The notes under the pieces were generated by a model. It had not been told where the DNA came from. It did not search any database and saw nothing but the letters and a program-made list of their open reading frames with translations. The position numbers and the translations under genes were made by a program. This document shows positions 46,740 to 55,573 of a stretch of 64,000 nt of DNA, in pieces (position 1 is the first letter of the stretch; each line of letters opens with the position of its first letter). The stretch covers positions 1,798,001-1,862,000 of the forward strand of contig NZ_JAMFLY010000001.1 of the NCBI RefSeq assembly GCF_023502235.1, given 5' to 3'. This stretch comes from Flagellimonas myxillae (lineage in GTDB: Bacteria > Bacteroidota > Bacteroidia > Flavobacteriales > Flavobacteriaceae).

Positions 46740-47603
46740 ATGGAAAGAAGAAAATTTATTGCGACCACTGCCGTTGGAGCAGCCGGTATTGCAACAACCA
46801 AAGTTAATGCACAAAACATGGAAACCACCAAAGACTTTAAGCTTAAAAACAATATCAACCATAGTGTCTGCCAATGGTGTTTTGGTGACATACCTCTAGA
46901 AGAATTTCTAAAAACATTGAATGAGCTAGGCATTAAGGCCATTGACCTTATCGGTCCAAAAGATTGGCATTTGCTCAAAAAATATGACATTCATTGTTCC
47001 ATGTGCAACGGGGCGGAAATTAGCCTGACCGAAGGTTGGAACGACCCCAAGAACCACGAGGTCCTGATCAAGAACTATACGGAAATGATTCCCAAGGTGG
47101 CCGAGGCCGGGTACACCAACCTCATCTGCTTTAGTGGCAATCGCAACGGGATGAACGATTATGTGGGATTACAAAATTGCGTGGACGGGCTTTCCCAAAT
47201 TATTCCCTTGGCCGAAAAACACGGGGTCGTCATCCAGATGGAACTCTTTAACCAAGTAAACCATCCGGACTATATGTGCGACAGCTCTTTATGGGGGGTG
47301 GAACTTTGTAAGCATCTGGGCAGCGACAATTTTAAATTGCTCTACGACATCTATCATATGCAAATCCAGGAAGGTGATATTATCAGGAGCATCCAAAATT
47401 ACCACCCCTATTTTGGACATTACCATACGGCTGGTGTTCCAGGGCGGCATGAAATTGATGAAAGCCAGGAACTGTACTACCCGGCCATTATGAAAGCCAT
47501 TTTGGATACCGGGTATACGGGTTATGTGGCCCAGGAATTCCTACCCACTTGGCAGAACAAAATAGAGGCCCTTAAGGATGGTTTTACACGCTGTGACGTT
47601 TGA
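46740..47603 (+). CDS. Exported hydroxypyruvate isomerase-like TIM-barrel protein
   Basis: Protein of 287 residues with a Tat-type signal (MERRKFIATTAVGAAGIATTKVNAQ: Arg pair, then a weak hydrophobic stretch, AxA cut site). The TIM barrel belongs to the xylose-isomerase-like/hydroxypyruvate isomerase family: HSVCQWCFGDIPLEEF, IQMELFNQ with the catalytic Glu, LLYDIYHMQIQEGD, GHYHTAGVPGRHEID, and YVAQEFLPTW with the second Glu. It probably interconverts an aldose/ketose or keto-acid in the periplasm. First gene of a small catabolic block. Confidence 0.82.
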   Translation: MERRKFIATTAVGAAGIATTKVNAQNMETTKDFKLKNNINHSVCQWCFGDIPLEEFLKTLNELGIKAIDLIGPKDWHLLKKYDIHCSMCNGAEISLTEGWNDPKNHEVLIKNYTEMIPKVAEAGYTNLICFSGNRNGMNDYVGLQNCVDGLSQIIPLAEKHGVVIQMELFNQVNHPDYMCDSSLWGVELCKHLGSDNFKLLYDIYHMQIQEGDIIRSIQNYHPYFGHYHTAGVPGRHEIDESQELYYPAIMKAILDTGYTGYVAQEFLPTWQNKIEALKDGFTRCDV

Positions 47604-47706
47604 TTGCCAAATACTTAAGACCCAATAGCAGGCGTCATTAGGAGAGGTTGTTTATGACTTTTAATGGGTTGGTCTGTTTTTGGGTTACAAATTGATTCTG
47701 ATATAG

Positions 47707-47868
47707 ATTATTGACGATAAACGCTATTTCCAGAAACAAGAATGGAACACTAACAAATGGAAGGTTTTGGGGGAAGTTCATTTGACACCCATATTCTGGA
47801 CGCTTCCTAAGGGACACGAATTCCTCTCCGGTCAGAGGATTATCGATTATGTAAAAGTATATCAGTAA
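47707..47868 (+). pseudogene. Probable remnant of a GH16-type glucanase 3' end
   Basis: The 315-base gap 47604-47918 contains a 53-codon open frame with no start codon, preceded by a stop. It encodes IIDDKRYF at its beginning and GQRIIDYVKVYQ at its end. Both are typical of the last 60-70 residues of glycoside hydrolase family 16 (laminarinase/agarase) proteins, where a short (V/I)DDKxYF strand is followed later by a terminal IDYVRVYQ strand. The residues between do not fit, and a shifted frame just upstream reads QIDSDID, which could match the preceding strand. A heavily decayed gene is the best explanation, but similarity is judged by eye only. Confidence 0.4.
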
Positions 47869-47918
47869 ATTATGGGACCAATTTTTTATCAACCAACAAA
47901 AACTAAATATCACCTAAC

Positions 47919-48485
47919 ATGAAAAACCTCATTTATCTCTCACTTTTATCCGCGGTATTTTTATTCACAGCTTGCGATAGTTCTATTAAATTATTCCGAG
48001 AGAATGACCACAATTGGCTTCAGGAAGGGGACGCCAAATGGACCTTTAATGGCAATGAACTCATCGGAGAAAGCACCGAGGGCTCCAGCTTTATTATGAC
48101 CAAGAATATTTATGGGAATTTTGAATTGAACCTCGAGTTTTATCCAGATAGCACCGTCAACTCAGGGGTATTTTTACGCTGCAAGGAGCATAAGGTTGAT
48201 GCTTTGGACTGCCATGAGATCAATATTTGGGACCTTCACCCCAATCAGGATTTCAGAACGGGTTCCGTGGTTACCAAAGCTGTCCCCTTGGTCAAAGTAA
48301 ATACCTTGGAGCAATGGAATACCTATCGCATCAAAGCCCAAAATGATAGTGTTTGGGTTTGGCTAAACGACATCAAGACCGCGGAAATAGAAAACAAAAG
48401 TCTGAAAGAAGGTTACATCGGGTTGCAAGCAGCAGGAACCGGCACCATCAAGTTTAGGAATGTTAGTCTGAAACCCGTGCAATAA
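47919..48485 (+). CDS. DUF1080 (3-keto-disaccharide hydrolase-like) lipoprotein
   Basis: Protein of 188 residues. Lipoprotein signal (VFLFTACDSS, Cys19), then a single DUF1080 concanavalin-like domain: WTFNGNELIGESTEGSSFIMTKNIYGNFELNLEF (about 41-75), NSGVFLRCKEH, and CDHEIN replaced here by CHEINIWDLHPNQ. DUF1080 proteins often occur with sugar isomerases and oxidoreductases of 3-keto-sugar metabolism, consistent with the isomerase gene upstream. Likely periplasmic or surface-located carbohydrate-acting protein. Confidence 0.8.
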   Translation: MKNLIYLSLLSAVFLFTACDSSIKLFRENDHNWLQEGDAKWTFNGNELIGESTEGSSFIMTKNIYGNFELNLEFYPDSTVNSGVFLRCKEHKVDALDCHEINIWDLHPNQDFRTGSVVTKAVPLVKVNTLEQWNTYRIKAQNDSVWVWLNDIKTAEIENKSLKEGYIGLQAAGTGTIKFRNVSLKPVQ

Positions 48486-48627
48486 GGTTTTGGTTAGTAA
48501 GCCTACATCAGCTTAACACTCGAATAACTCCCTATGCTTTAATTCCTTAATTTTAAGGTAGTGTCAAATCCGCAGTATGGAAATCTCCTTTGATATTGAT
48601 TTTCAAACTGCATAAAACTATCTTAAG

Positions 48628-49386
48628 ATGTCCAAACAGCTCTCCGAAAAAATTGAGAATCAATGCCAGAATCCCCCAGCTAAATACGATGACCTCAGTG
48701 CACTATTTCTTAATTGCACGCTAAACCGAACCCCGGTGCTGTCGCACACCGAGGGACTCATAAAAGTGGCCCAAAGAATTTTTGAAGCCAATAATGTGGC
48801 AACCAAGATTATCCGACCAGTGGACTACGAAATTCCTGCAGGATTGGGATTGGACATGTCGAAAACCCCAGAATGGGACAAGGATGACTGGCCCATGATC
48901 CAAAAGGAAATTGATAATAGTGACATTGTCATTGTTTGCACCTCTGTATGGTTAGGTGAGAAGTCATCGGTTTGTAACCGTACCTTGGAACGAATGTACG
49001 GGTATACCCATCAATTTAATGCGAAGGGGCAATACCGTGACTATGGAAAAGTAGGGGCTACATTGATCACTGGCAACGAAGATGGTGTAAAGCACTGTGC
49101 CATGAACATTCTATTTTCCTTATCACATATTGGGTACACCGTACCTCCCCAAGCCGATGCTGGTTGGATGGGTGAGGCAGGTCCCGGACCTTCTTATCGC
49201 GATGAAGGCTCAGGAGGTCCCGAAAATGACTTTACCAACAGAAACACTACTTTTTTAGTCTGGAATTGCCTGCATTTGGCCAGGATGCTGAAAGACAACG
49301 GGGGTGTCCCCGCCTACGGTAATCTTCCGGACGAATGGGATGCCGGCTGTAAGGCAGGATTCGATAGCCCTGAGCATAAGCGCTAA
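48628..49386 (+). CDS. Flavodoxin-like NAD(P)H-dependent oxidoreductase
   Basis: Protein of 252 residues, cytosolic. Flavodoxin-like fold of the NADPH-dependent FMN reductase/WrbA group: ALFLNCTLNRTPVLSHTEGL (FMN phosphate loop, about 26-45), DIVIVCTSVWLGEKSSVCNRTLERM (flavin ring loop, about 109-133), and ATLITGNEDGVKHCAMNILFSL. The C-terminal extension (TFLVWNCLHLARMLKDNGGVPAYGN) is seen in a group of flavobacterial reductases. Substrate unknown; it may reduce quinones or nitro compounds. Confidence 0.8.
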   Translation: MSKQLSEKIENQCQNPPAKYDDLSALFLNCTLNRTPVLSHTEGLIKVAQRIFEANNVATKIIRPVDYEIPAGLGLDMSKTPEWDKDDWPMIQKEIDNSDIVIVCTSVWLGEKSSVCNRTLERMYGYTHQFNAKGQYRDYGKVGATLITGNEDGVKHCAMNILFSLSHIGYTVPPQADAGWMGEAGPGPSYRDEGSGGPENDFTNRNTTFLVWNCLHLARMLKDNGGVPAYGNLPDEWDAGCKAGFDSPEHKR

Positions 49387-49410
49387 TGTCCAAATCCAAA
49401 ACAGTTGAAA

Positions 49411-50232
49411 ATGCAAGACCTTAGTGTATACCTTTTGATGCTATTGATGCTCCAAGCTTGTCAAAACCAAGGTGAAACAGATTCAACAACGGAAGCGCCA
49501 CAGCGCATGTCGCAAAAAAAGATTGTGGATCTCTCCCATGCTTATTCAGATGAGACCGTTTATTGGGTAACCGCCCGTGAATTTGAATTGGATACTGTTT
49601 TTAAGGGCCAAACTGAAAAGGGTTATTACTACTCGGCTTTTAACTTCAGTACTGCCGAACATGGAGGCACACATATCGATGCGCCCATCCATTTTGCTGA
49701 AAAAGGACTTACAGTGGATCAGCTGCCGCTCGAAAAATTGATGGGACCCGCAATCAAAATTGACGTTTCGGCAATGGCCATGGGCAACCCTGACTACCTC
49801 ATCACCATTAAAGATTTACAAGGTTGGGAACAAAAACATAATTCCCAAATCCCAGATGGAAGCATTGTACTGCTCCAAACCGGGTTCTCCAAGTACTATC
49901 CCAATAAGGTGGAGTACTTAGGTACCAATGAACGTGGAGAACAAGCTATAAAGTTGTTGCACTTTCCTGGTCTGGCACCCGAAGCTGCCCAATGGTTGGT
50001 AGACAACAGAAGCATCAATTCCATCGGCATAGATACACCGAGTATCGATTTTGGACAGTCCCAGTATTTTAAGAGCCATGTAATACTGTTGGGTGAAAAT
50101 ATCCCCGCCTTTGAAAATCTAACCCGCTTGGATCAACTTCCAGACCAGGGGTTTGAAGTGATTGCGCTACCCATGAAAATCGAAGGGGGAAGTGGTGCCC
50201 CACTTCGGATTGTTGCGGTCCTGAAAGAATAA
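49411..50232 (+). CDS. Cyclase-family (kynurenine formamidase-like) lipoprotein
   Basis: Protein of 273 residues from ATG 49411; a TTG two codons earlier is possible. Lipobox LMLQACQN (Cys15). The cyclase domain has the metal motif HGGTHIDAPIHF (about 87-98) with two His and an Asp, DLSHAYSDETVYW near its start and GIDTPSIDFGQS further on. This family of manganese/zinc hydrolases includes kynurenine formamidase and isatin hydrolase. A lipid-anchored form suggests action in the envelope. The MarR gene follows after 52 bases that carry a palindrome. Confidence 0.85.
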   Translation: MQDLSVYLLMLLMLQACQNQGETDSTTEAPQRMSQKKIVDLSHAYSDETVYWVTAREFELDTVFKGQTEKGYYYSAFNFSTAEHGGTHIDAPIHFAEKGLTVDQLPLEKLMGPAIKIDVSAMAMGNPDYLITIKDLQGWEQKHNSQIPDGSIVLLQTGFSKYYPNKVEYLGTNERGEQAIKLLHFPGLAPEAAQWLVDNRSINSIGIDTPSIDFGQSQYFKSHVILLGENIPAFENLTRLDQLPDQGFEVIALPMKIEGGSGAPLRIVAVLKE

Positions 50233-50267
50233 ATTACCTTTATATGGTATGTTTTAGTATGTTTGTA

Positions 50268-50279
50268 TTGTATATACAA
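50268..50279. promoter_or_regulatory. Perfect 12-bp palindrome before the marR gene
   Basis: TTGTATATACAA, five bases before the start codon. MarR proteins bind palindromes of this type near their own start, so this is a candidate operator for autoregulation. The same half-site recurs after the gene. Confidence 0.55.
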
Positions 50280-50284
50280 CTAAA

Positions 50285-50695
50285 ATGAAATACAATTCTG
50301 AAGAATGTCTAGGTTCCAGGGTGCGTGGCTTATCCCGAAAAATTGACAATATTTACCGCAAACATCTTGGAGATTATCCGGTGACGGAAAATCAATTGAG
50401 CATCATGATGGCCCTGCACAAGACCGGAACTGTAGAGCAAAATCGAATAGCCAAGCTCCTCAATCTTGAAAAATCCACCTTGAGTCGAAACTTGGTACGG
50501 CTTATAAAATCAGGCCTTATTGATAAATCCGGTGTCACCAATCGTCCCAAGATTGGACTTACCAAACAAGGGCAAAAACGTGTAGAGAGCCTTATCCCAA
50601 TCTGGGAGGCGGCTATGGATGAAATACATGCGGTGCTCAGTTGGCACGACCTTAAAGGGTTTCAACAATTTGAAAGTAAAATAAGTTTGCTATAA
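50285..50695 (+). CDS. MarR-family transcriptional regulator
   Basis: Protein of 136 residues with a winged helix-turn-helix. Helices ENQLSIMMALHKTG and QNRIAKLLNLEKSTLSRNLVRLIKSGLI (about 37-80) and the wing IDKSGVTNRPKIGLTKQGQKRVESL match the family. MarR regulators usually repress a neighbouring enzyme or efflux gene and respond to phenolic or oxidised ligands. The cyclase and the flavodoxin-like reductase upstream on the same strand are the likely targets, but the only visible operator candidates flank this gene itself. Confidence 0.88.
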   Translation: MKYNSEECLGSRVRGLSRKIDNIYRKHLGDYPVTENQLSIMMALHKTGTVEQNRIAKLLNLEKSTLSRNLVRLIKSGLIDKSGVTNRPKIGLTKQGQKRVESLIPIWEAAMDEIHAVLSWHDLKGFQQFESKISLL

Positions 50696-50710
50696 TAATT
50701 ACAATCTAAG

Positions 50711-50734
50711 TTGTATATACTATTTATTATACAA
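50711..50734. promoter_or_regulatory. Second inverted repeat downstream of marR
   Basis: TTGTATA-N10-TATACAA in the 59-base convergent gap between marR and the DUF922 gene. Its left arm (TTGTATATAC) repeats the ten bases of the upstream palindrome exactly. It could be a second regulator site or act as a weak AU-rich terminator. Confidence 0.45.
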
Positions 50735-50754
50735 TAAAAGGAGATAGAAATGTT

Positions 50755-51285
50755 TTACTCCCTAGCCAAGGCTTTGGCAACTTTCCGGTTCCACTCCAAT
50801 TGTTTCTTGGCATTTCGGGAAAATCCGGTCTCCCAATCGTACTCGTCTTGGTAATCCTGAAGCTCTTGTAGGATATCTTGATAAATATCCCGGATTTCTT
50901 GTTTCACATTCTCTGAAAAGGAGGTCCGCCTTAGTTTGTCCCTCATTTTTCGGGCAAACAGCTCTGCAATGTCAAAATGGAGCTGTTCATGGCTCAAGAT
51001 TAAATCATCGCAGACTTCGGGTTTATACCAAGATTCGTTTGGATAGAAATAGGCATTCACTTCAAAATCCAGCTTTACCTCGTGATGGATCAGATTGGCC
51101 GAGTATCTGTAGCTAATACCACTTGCTGTGGTGGCAGCAGGTTCTGCGGCAGGAGGAACTTTTCCTTTAAAATCTGCCCAAGTGAGGCGTTTATTGGCAT
51201 CCCATAGTATTCCTTCCTCAATTTCCTGGCCGAATCCCAAAAAACCAAAAAGAAGAAAGCATAGTATGAGGTTTATTTTGTCCAA
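50755..51285 (-). CDS. DUF922-type secreted putative Zn-protease
   Basis: Protein of 176 residues with a signal peptide (LILCFLLFGFLGFGQ). The domain shows RLTWADFKGKVPP near 33 and the metal motif SHEQLHFDIAELFARK (about 93-108), an HExxHxD pattern typical of DUF922 putative zinc-dependent proteases. Likely periplasmic. Last gene of the guaA operon; starts inside the osmC gene with a 13-base overlap. Confidence 0.82.
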   Translation of the reverse strand: MDKINLILCFLLFGFLGFGQEIEEGILWDANKRLTWADFKGKVPPAAEPAATTASGISYRYSANLIHHEVKLDFEVNAYFYPNESWYKPEVCDDLILSHEQLHFDIAELFARKMRDKLRRTSFSENVKQEIRDIYQDILQELQDYQDEYDWETGFSRNAKKQLEWNRKVAKALARE

Positions 51286-51680
51286 CTAAATTCGATTACC
51301 TTTTCAATGTCCGGGTGTAAACTGTAGTGTACAGGGCAGGTATTCGCCGTATTCACCAAAATTTTTCGGTGTTTTTCCGATATATCGGCAGGGAGCTCCA
51401 TGTTTACCTCAATTTTCGAAATACGCCTGGGATTGGCCGCCATGTGCTTGGTCACCTCGGCAGTGGAGCCAGATAGATCTACCTCCAAATCCCTAGCCTT
51501 AATGCCCATCATGGTCAACATGCAGCTGGCCAAACCAGTGGCAACGGTATCGGTAGGGGAAAAAGCCTGTCCTAAACCATTGTTGTCAACCGGGGCGTCG
51601 GTTACAAATTCGTTAGTGGACCGAAGATGCAGGCAAGTGGTACGCAATTCACCCTTATAGGTAACTCTAGAGGTCGTCAT
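51273..51680 (-). CDS. OsmC-family thiol peroxidase-like protein
   Basis: Protein of 135 residues, cytosolic. Two family cysteines are seen in TGLASCMLTMMGIKARD (about 53) and NTANTCPVHYSLHPDI (about 114), which in OsmC/Ohr proteins form the peroxidatic pair; the Arg near the N-terminus that activates Ohr is not clear, so the YhfA/OsmC branch fits better. Probably protects against organic peroxides. It overlaps both neighbours by 13-14 bases. Confidence 0.88.
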   Translation of the reverse strand: MTTSRVTYKGELRTTCLHLRSTNEFVTDAPVDNNGLGQAFSPTDTVATGLASCMLTMMGIKARDLEVDLSGSTAEVTKHMAANPRRISKIEVNMELPADISEKHRKILVNTANTCPVHYSLHPDIEKVIEFSWTK

Positions 51681-53802
51681 TCAGTTTTATTTCTTTTATT
51701 CTGAGGCTATCGTATTCCATCAAAAAAGCGGCTCTGTTGTAAAATCCTGAAGCGAATTCGTTGAAGTAATTGAAACTGTTTCCAGTATACTCCGTCAAGC
51801 CCACAATTTTGGTGGTTTCAAAAAGATTGTTCTTATGTGCAAGTTTCAGCAACACATCGAAGGTAACATCAAAACCGCGCACTGCATACCGATCAGGTCT
51901 TACCCCCCTGTGTTTTTTCATATAGGCCCTTGTAAAGGCGTCGTTCCCAGCTTGCCTATAAAAACTTGGATAGGCAAATCTAAGGTTGGATAAATGGGTA
52001 CTTGAAACGGCGTCGTTCTCAAAAGCATTATTGTAGTTGGTCGTGAACATCCGAACCGATATTTCTTCGGTATTGGCCGAATTTAAAATCGAACTCACAC
52101 TCGATACCATATTGGCCTGGTCGGTCTCTAGAAAAACCCAATTCTCCTTTTCTTCGGAAAGCATGATAAGAAACTCATCCAAGTGAAGGGATTTGTTATC
52201 TATCACCTTGGCTATTTGCGCAGCTGGGAATTTGGACAAGATGGAATCATGTGCTACTTGATGGGTCGAATCCGCTATAATGACCACATTTTGGTCCGTA
52301 TAAACCTTTTCCAGATAGGACAGCATTTTTTCCCGCAATACATTTTCCTTTGGAACCGAATAGTATACATTTCCATGGCTCAACCTGCTATCTGAAGCAA
52401 TGGGAGCAATCACAGGTATGTTCTTTGATGCGGCCTGGACAGCTACCTCATCCAATATTCCGGATGATAATGGGCCGATAATCGCATTTACGCCAAAGAG
52501 GTTTTCCCTAAACAGGATTTCCTTGACCTTATCATGATTCCGCTCTGTGTCGTACGTCTTTACATCGACAGAGAGACCTAATTTTTTAATGGAATCCAAG
52601 GCCACCATGGCTCCAGAATAAAAACCAAGGCTCAGGGTCAAGTCCCTTCTTGTCTTAATTTGATTCGTGGTCCGTTTGTAATCATTAAAGTTGATACGAT
52701 CCAACCTAAAGGGCAACATGAACACCAATTTTGGGCGGTTTTCCACATTGATGCTATCCAATAAATTGATTTTGTCGATTACCAAAGCATTCTTAACCTC
52801 TAGGCCCTCTCCCTTATCCTTTGGTAATTTCAACACCATTCCTGCTTTGAGTCCGTTTTCCAATTCTGGATTCAGCGCGAATAGTTCATCCCGGGTGACA
52901 TTAAGGTTTTGGGTCAGCCTAAAAATGTTCTGCTTGGGTTTTACTTCGTAAAAAATAAAATTGTCCGTGTTCACTTCTCCTGAAGTATCCCTCTTTTTGG
53001 GGAGTCTCAAAACCATTCCTTCCTTTAATCCCCCTTGCTCCATAATCTCGGGATTTAAGCGCACGATGGAATCTGAGGGGATGCCATATTCCTTGCCCAA
53101 ACTATAAAGGGTTTGTTTGGGGGGCACTGTAAATGATGTGAAAAGTTCCACTTCTTGCTGAAGACTATCACCCTTTGGCCTAGGTAATTGAAGCTCTTGC
53201 CCAATAGCCAAATAATCGGAGCTTTTATCCAATTCCGGGTTTAGGGCGACAAGACTATCCACCGTAATCCCATATTTATGGGCAATGCTCCATCGGGTCT
53301 CTTTGGGTTGTACCGTATAGGTTTCGAAATCTAGAGCGCGCTCTTCTTCGGGCGTAAGTTCTGGATATTGGGGAATTTGTAAGACCATTCCCTTCTTCAG
53401 GGGTTCGGCATACAATTGTCTGTTGTGCCTTTTTAATTGTTCTTCGGTGATATCATAGCGTTGCGTTAACCCGAACAAGGTTTCGCGCCTGCGTACCCTA
53501 TGTCTGGTAAAGCCAATGGGATTATCCTGTTCCTCTACCTTTTCTTCCTTGGGTTCGGCGTCTTGTGTTATCACACTGCCATCCAATGGTATGATCAAAA
53601 TGGTATTGACCTTTACATCGGCAGCGGTCTTGATCTCTTTGTTCGATTGCAGAATGGTGTATGGGGTTACCCGGTATTGTTGCGAAATACTTTGCAATGT
53701 TTCCCCCTCTTTCACCACATGAGTGGTTCTATTTTGGGCAAAAACTTGAACAGTTGCCATTAAAAAGGCAACCCAACCGAGTACTAAAACACTTTTTTTC
53801 AT
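51667..53802 (-). CDS. LysM-repeat protein with a PBP1-like C-terminal domain
   Basis: Protein of 711 residues from ATG 53802, which overlaps the guaA stop as ATGA; a further ATG two codons up is less likely. Signal peptide ends near VFAQN. Five LysM domains bind peptidoglycan at about 27-70, 100-146, 163-208, 224-270 and 285-330; each begins with a Y/F/H-x-V-x-x-x-(E/Q)-T/N pattern and ends (L)QIPQ, LQLPR, LRLPK or LKLPK. From about 355 a type I periplasmic-binding fold ([40 protein letters not shown]) fills the C-terminus. Probably a cell-wall sensor or scaffold; the ligand is unknown. Confidence 0.9.
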   Translation of the reverse strand: MKKSVLVLGWVAFLMATVQVFAQNRTTHVVKEGETLQSISQQYRVTPYTILQSNKEIKTAADVKVNTILIIPLDGSVITQDAEPKEEKVEEQDNPIGFTRHRVRRRETLFGLTQRYDITEEQLKRHNRQLYAEPLKKGMVLQIPQYPELTPEEERALDFETYTVQPKETRWSIAHKYGITVDSLVALNPELDKSSDYLAIGQELQLPRPKGDSLQQEVELFTSFTVPPKQTLYSLGKEYGIPSDSIVRLNPEIMEQGGLKEGMVLRLPKKRDTSGEVNTDNFIFYEVKPKQNIFRLTQNLNVTRDELFALNPELENGLKAGMVLKLPKDKGEGLEVKNALVIDKINLLDSINVENRPKLVFMLPFRLDRINFNDYKRTTNQIKTRRDLTLSLGFYSGAMVALDSIKKLGLSVDVKTYDTERNHDKVKEILFRENLFGVNAIIGPLSSGILDEVAVQAASKNIPVIAPIASDSRLSHGNVYYSVPKENVLREKMLSYLEKVYTDQNVVIIADSTHQVAHDSILSKFPAAQIAKVIDNKSLHLDEFLIMLSEEKENWVFLETDQANMVSSVSSILNSANTEEISVRMFTTNYNNAFENDAVSSTHLSNLRFAYPSFYRQAGNDAFTRAYMKKHRGVRPDRYAVRGFDVTFDVLLKLAHKNNLFETTKIVGLTEYTGNSFNYFNEFASGFYNRAAFLMEYDSLRIKEIKLNDDL

Positions 53803-55331
53803 TCCCATTCTATAGTTGCAGGTGGCTTAGAACTAATATCATACACTACTCTATTAACGCCTTTGACCTTATTTATTATATCATTTGAGGTCTTTTGTAA
53901 AAATTCATAGGGCAAATTCACCCAATCCGCTGTCATTCCATCCGTGCTTTCCACCGCCCTGAGCGCTACACATTTTTCATAGGTTCGTTCATCCCCCATG
54001 ACCCCTACACTATTTACGGGCAAAAGCATGGCTCCGGCCTGCCAAACCTTATCATAAAGTCCCCATTTTTTGAGTCCATCGATAAAAATGGCATCAACTT
54101 CTTGTAAAATAGACACCTTTTCTGCGGTAATGTCACCTAAAATCCGAATCCCCAATCCAGGTCCTGGAAACGGGTGGCGTCCCAAAATTGCAGGGTCCAT
54201 TCCCAAATTTCTACCCACTCTTCGCACTTCATCCTTGAACAACAAGTGCAAGGGTTCCACAATTTTCAGCTTCATATAATCTGGCAATCCCCCCACATTG
54301 TGGTGACTTTTTATCGTGGCCGAAGGTCCTCCACTGGCAGAAACCGATTCAATCCTATCTGGATAAATGGTTCCTTGGGCCAACCATTTCGCATTTTCAA
54401 CCTTATGCGCCTCATCGTCGAAAACCTCGATAAAGACCCTACCAATGATCTTTCTTTTCTTCTCTGGCTCCGATTCGCCCTTCAAGGCATCCAAAAAACG
54501 TGCCGAAGCATCCACACCCTTCACGTTTAACCCCATGTGCTTGTATTGGTCCAAAACACTTTCAAACTCATTTTTACGCAATAGGCCGTTGTTCACGAAA
54601 ATACAATGCAGGTGTTTTCCGATAGCTTTGTGCAATAGCATGGCAGCCACACTGGAATCCACCCCACCGGAAAGTCCCAAAATCACCTTTTCATCCCCAA
54701 TTTTTTCCTTGAGTTCAGCAACCGTGGTCTCAATAAAGGCATCCGGGGTCCAATCTTGTTTTAACCCAGCAATCTTTACCAAAAAGTTTTCGAGCAGCTT
54801 TTTTCCATCGGTGGTGTGGTATACCTCCGGATGAAACTGAATCCCATAGGTGTCCTCGCCTTCAATATGAAATGCGGCATTTTCCACATCGTGGGTACTT
54901 GCCAATCGTACGGCACCAGCAGGAAGCTCCTTGATAGTGTCGCTATGGCTCATCCAAACTTGACTTCCTTCTCCCAATCCGTTCAGGAAAACCTCATTCT
55001 CCTTTACGTAAGAAAGATTGGCACGACCGTATTCCCGAGTAGCTGATGGCGCAACATTCCCCCCATTGAAATGGGAGAGATATTGTGCCCCATAGCAAAT
55101 ACCCAATAAGGGCTTTTTACCCTTTATTTGGGAAAGATCGGGATGCGGGGCATCTTCTCCCCTAACGGAAAAGGGAGATCCCGAAAGAATCACAGCCTGA
55201 TATTCCGATAAATCCTCGGGAGGGTTGTTGTACGGTTTAATTTCTGAGTAAATGTTAAGCTCGCGAACCCTTCTAGCAATCAACTGGGTGTACTGGGAGC
55301 CAAAGTCTAGGATAAGTACGTTGTTATGCAT
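53799..55331 (-). CDS. guaA: GMP synthase (glutamine-hydrolysing)
   Basis: Converts XMP to GMP. 510 residues from ATG 55331 ([16 protein letters not shown]). The class I amidotransferase domain has the nucleophile Cys in [14 protein letters not shown] and His in [11 protein letters not shown]. The ATP pyrophosphatase domain has the PP-loop [15 protein letters not shown]. The C-terminal dimerisation domain ends PPATIEWE, as in most GuaA proteins. First gene of a four-gene operon with overlapping ends. A -7 element lies only three bases before the start. Confidence 0.96.
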   Translation of the reverse strand: MHNNVLILDFGSQYTQLIARRVRELNIYSEIKPYNNPPEDLSEYQAVILSGSPFSVRGEDAPHPDLSQIKGKKPLLGICYGAQYLSHFNGGNVAPSATREYGRANLSYVKENEVFLNGLGEGSQVWMSHSDTIKELPAGAVRLASTHDVENAAFHIEGEDTYGIQFHPEVYHTTDGKKLLENFLVKIAGLKQDWTPDAFIETTVAELKEKIGDEKVILGLSGGVDSSVAAMLLHKAIGKHLHCIFVNNGLLRKNEFESVLDQYKHMGLNVKGVDASARFLDALKGESEPEKKRKIIGRVFIEVFDDEAHKVENAKWLAQGTIYPDRIESVSASGGPSATIKSHHNVGGLPDYMKLKIVEPLHLLFKDEVRRVGRNLGMDPAILGRHPFPGPGLGIRILGDITAEKVSILQEVDAIFIDGLKKWGLYDKVWQAGAMLLPVNSVGVMGDERTYEKCVALRAVESTDGMTADWVNLPYEFLQKTSNDIINKVKGVNRVVYDISSKPPATIEWE

Positions 55332-55334
55332 GGG

Positions 55335-55342
55335 CAAAAATA
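55335..55342 (-). promoter_or_regulatory. Candidate -7 element at the guaA start
   Basis: TATTTTTG (minus strand) ends three bases before the guaA start codon. If used, the mRNA would be nearly leaderless. No TTG fits the -33 position. The rest of 55343-55573 holds nothing else that I recognise apart from a T-run (55517-55526). Confidence 0.35.
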
Positions 55343-55573
55343 GCAATTTGCCGGAGTTGGAAAATACCTTTTGGATGATATTTTTTACAAGTTTTCAAAA
55401 GGAATGTGTGCGCGGGTCACTCCCAATTATTTACCGGGATTAACGTACAATTTCGTGAAGGTTGCAGTCCAGTCGGTACATTACAATAGGGCCAAATTAC
55501 TTCTAGATGACCTAAGGTTGTTTTTTTCTTAACAATTTTCACCATTTCTTTGCCTTACTAAACACACCAAACT

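Noticed and set aside
47638..47913. 91-residue minus-strand open frame in the isomerase/DUF1080 gap
   Set aside because: No signal peptide, no domain; the GH16-like remnant on the plus strand explains the sequence better.
55343..55573. RNA gene in the guaA-pgmB gap
   Set aside because: I looked for a tRNA T-loop, a riboswitch core and a hairpin-plus-T-run terminator and found none.
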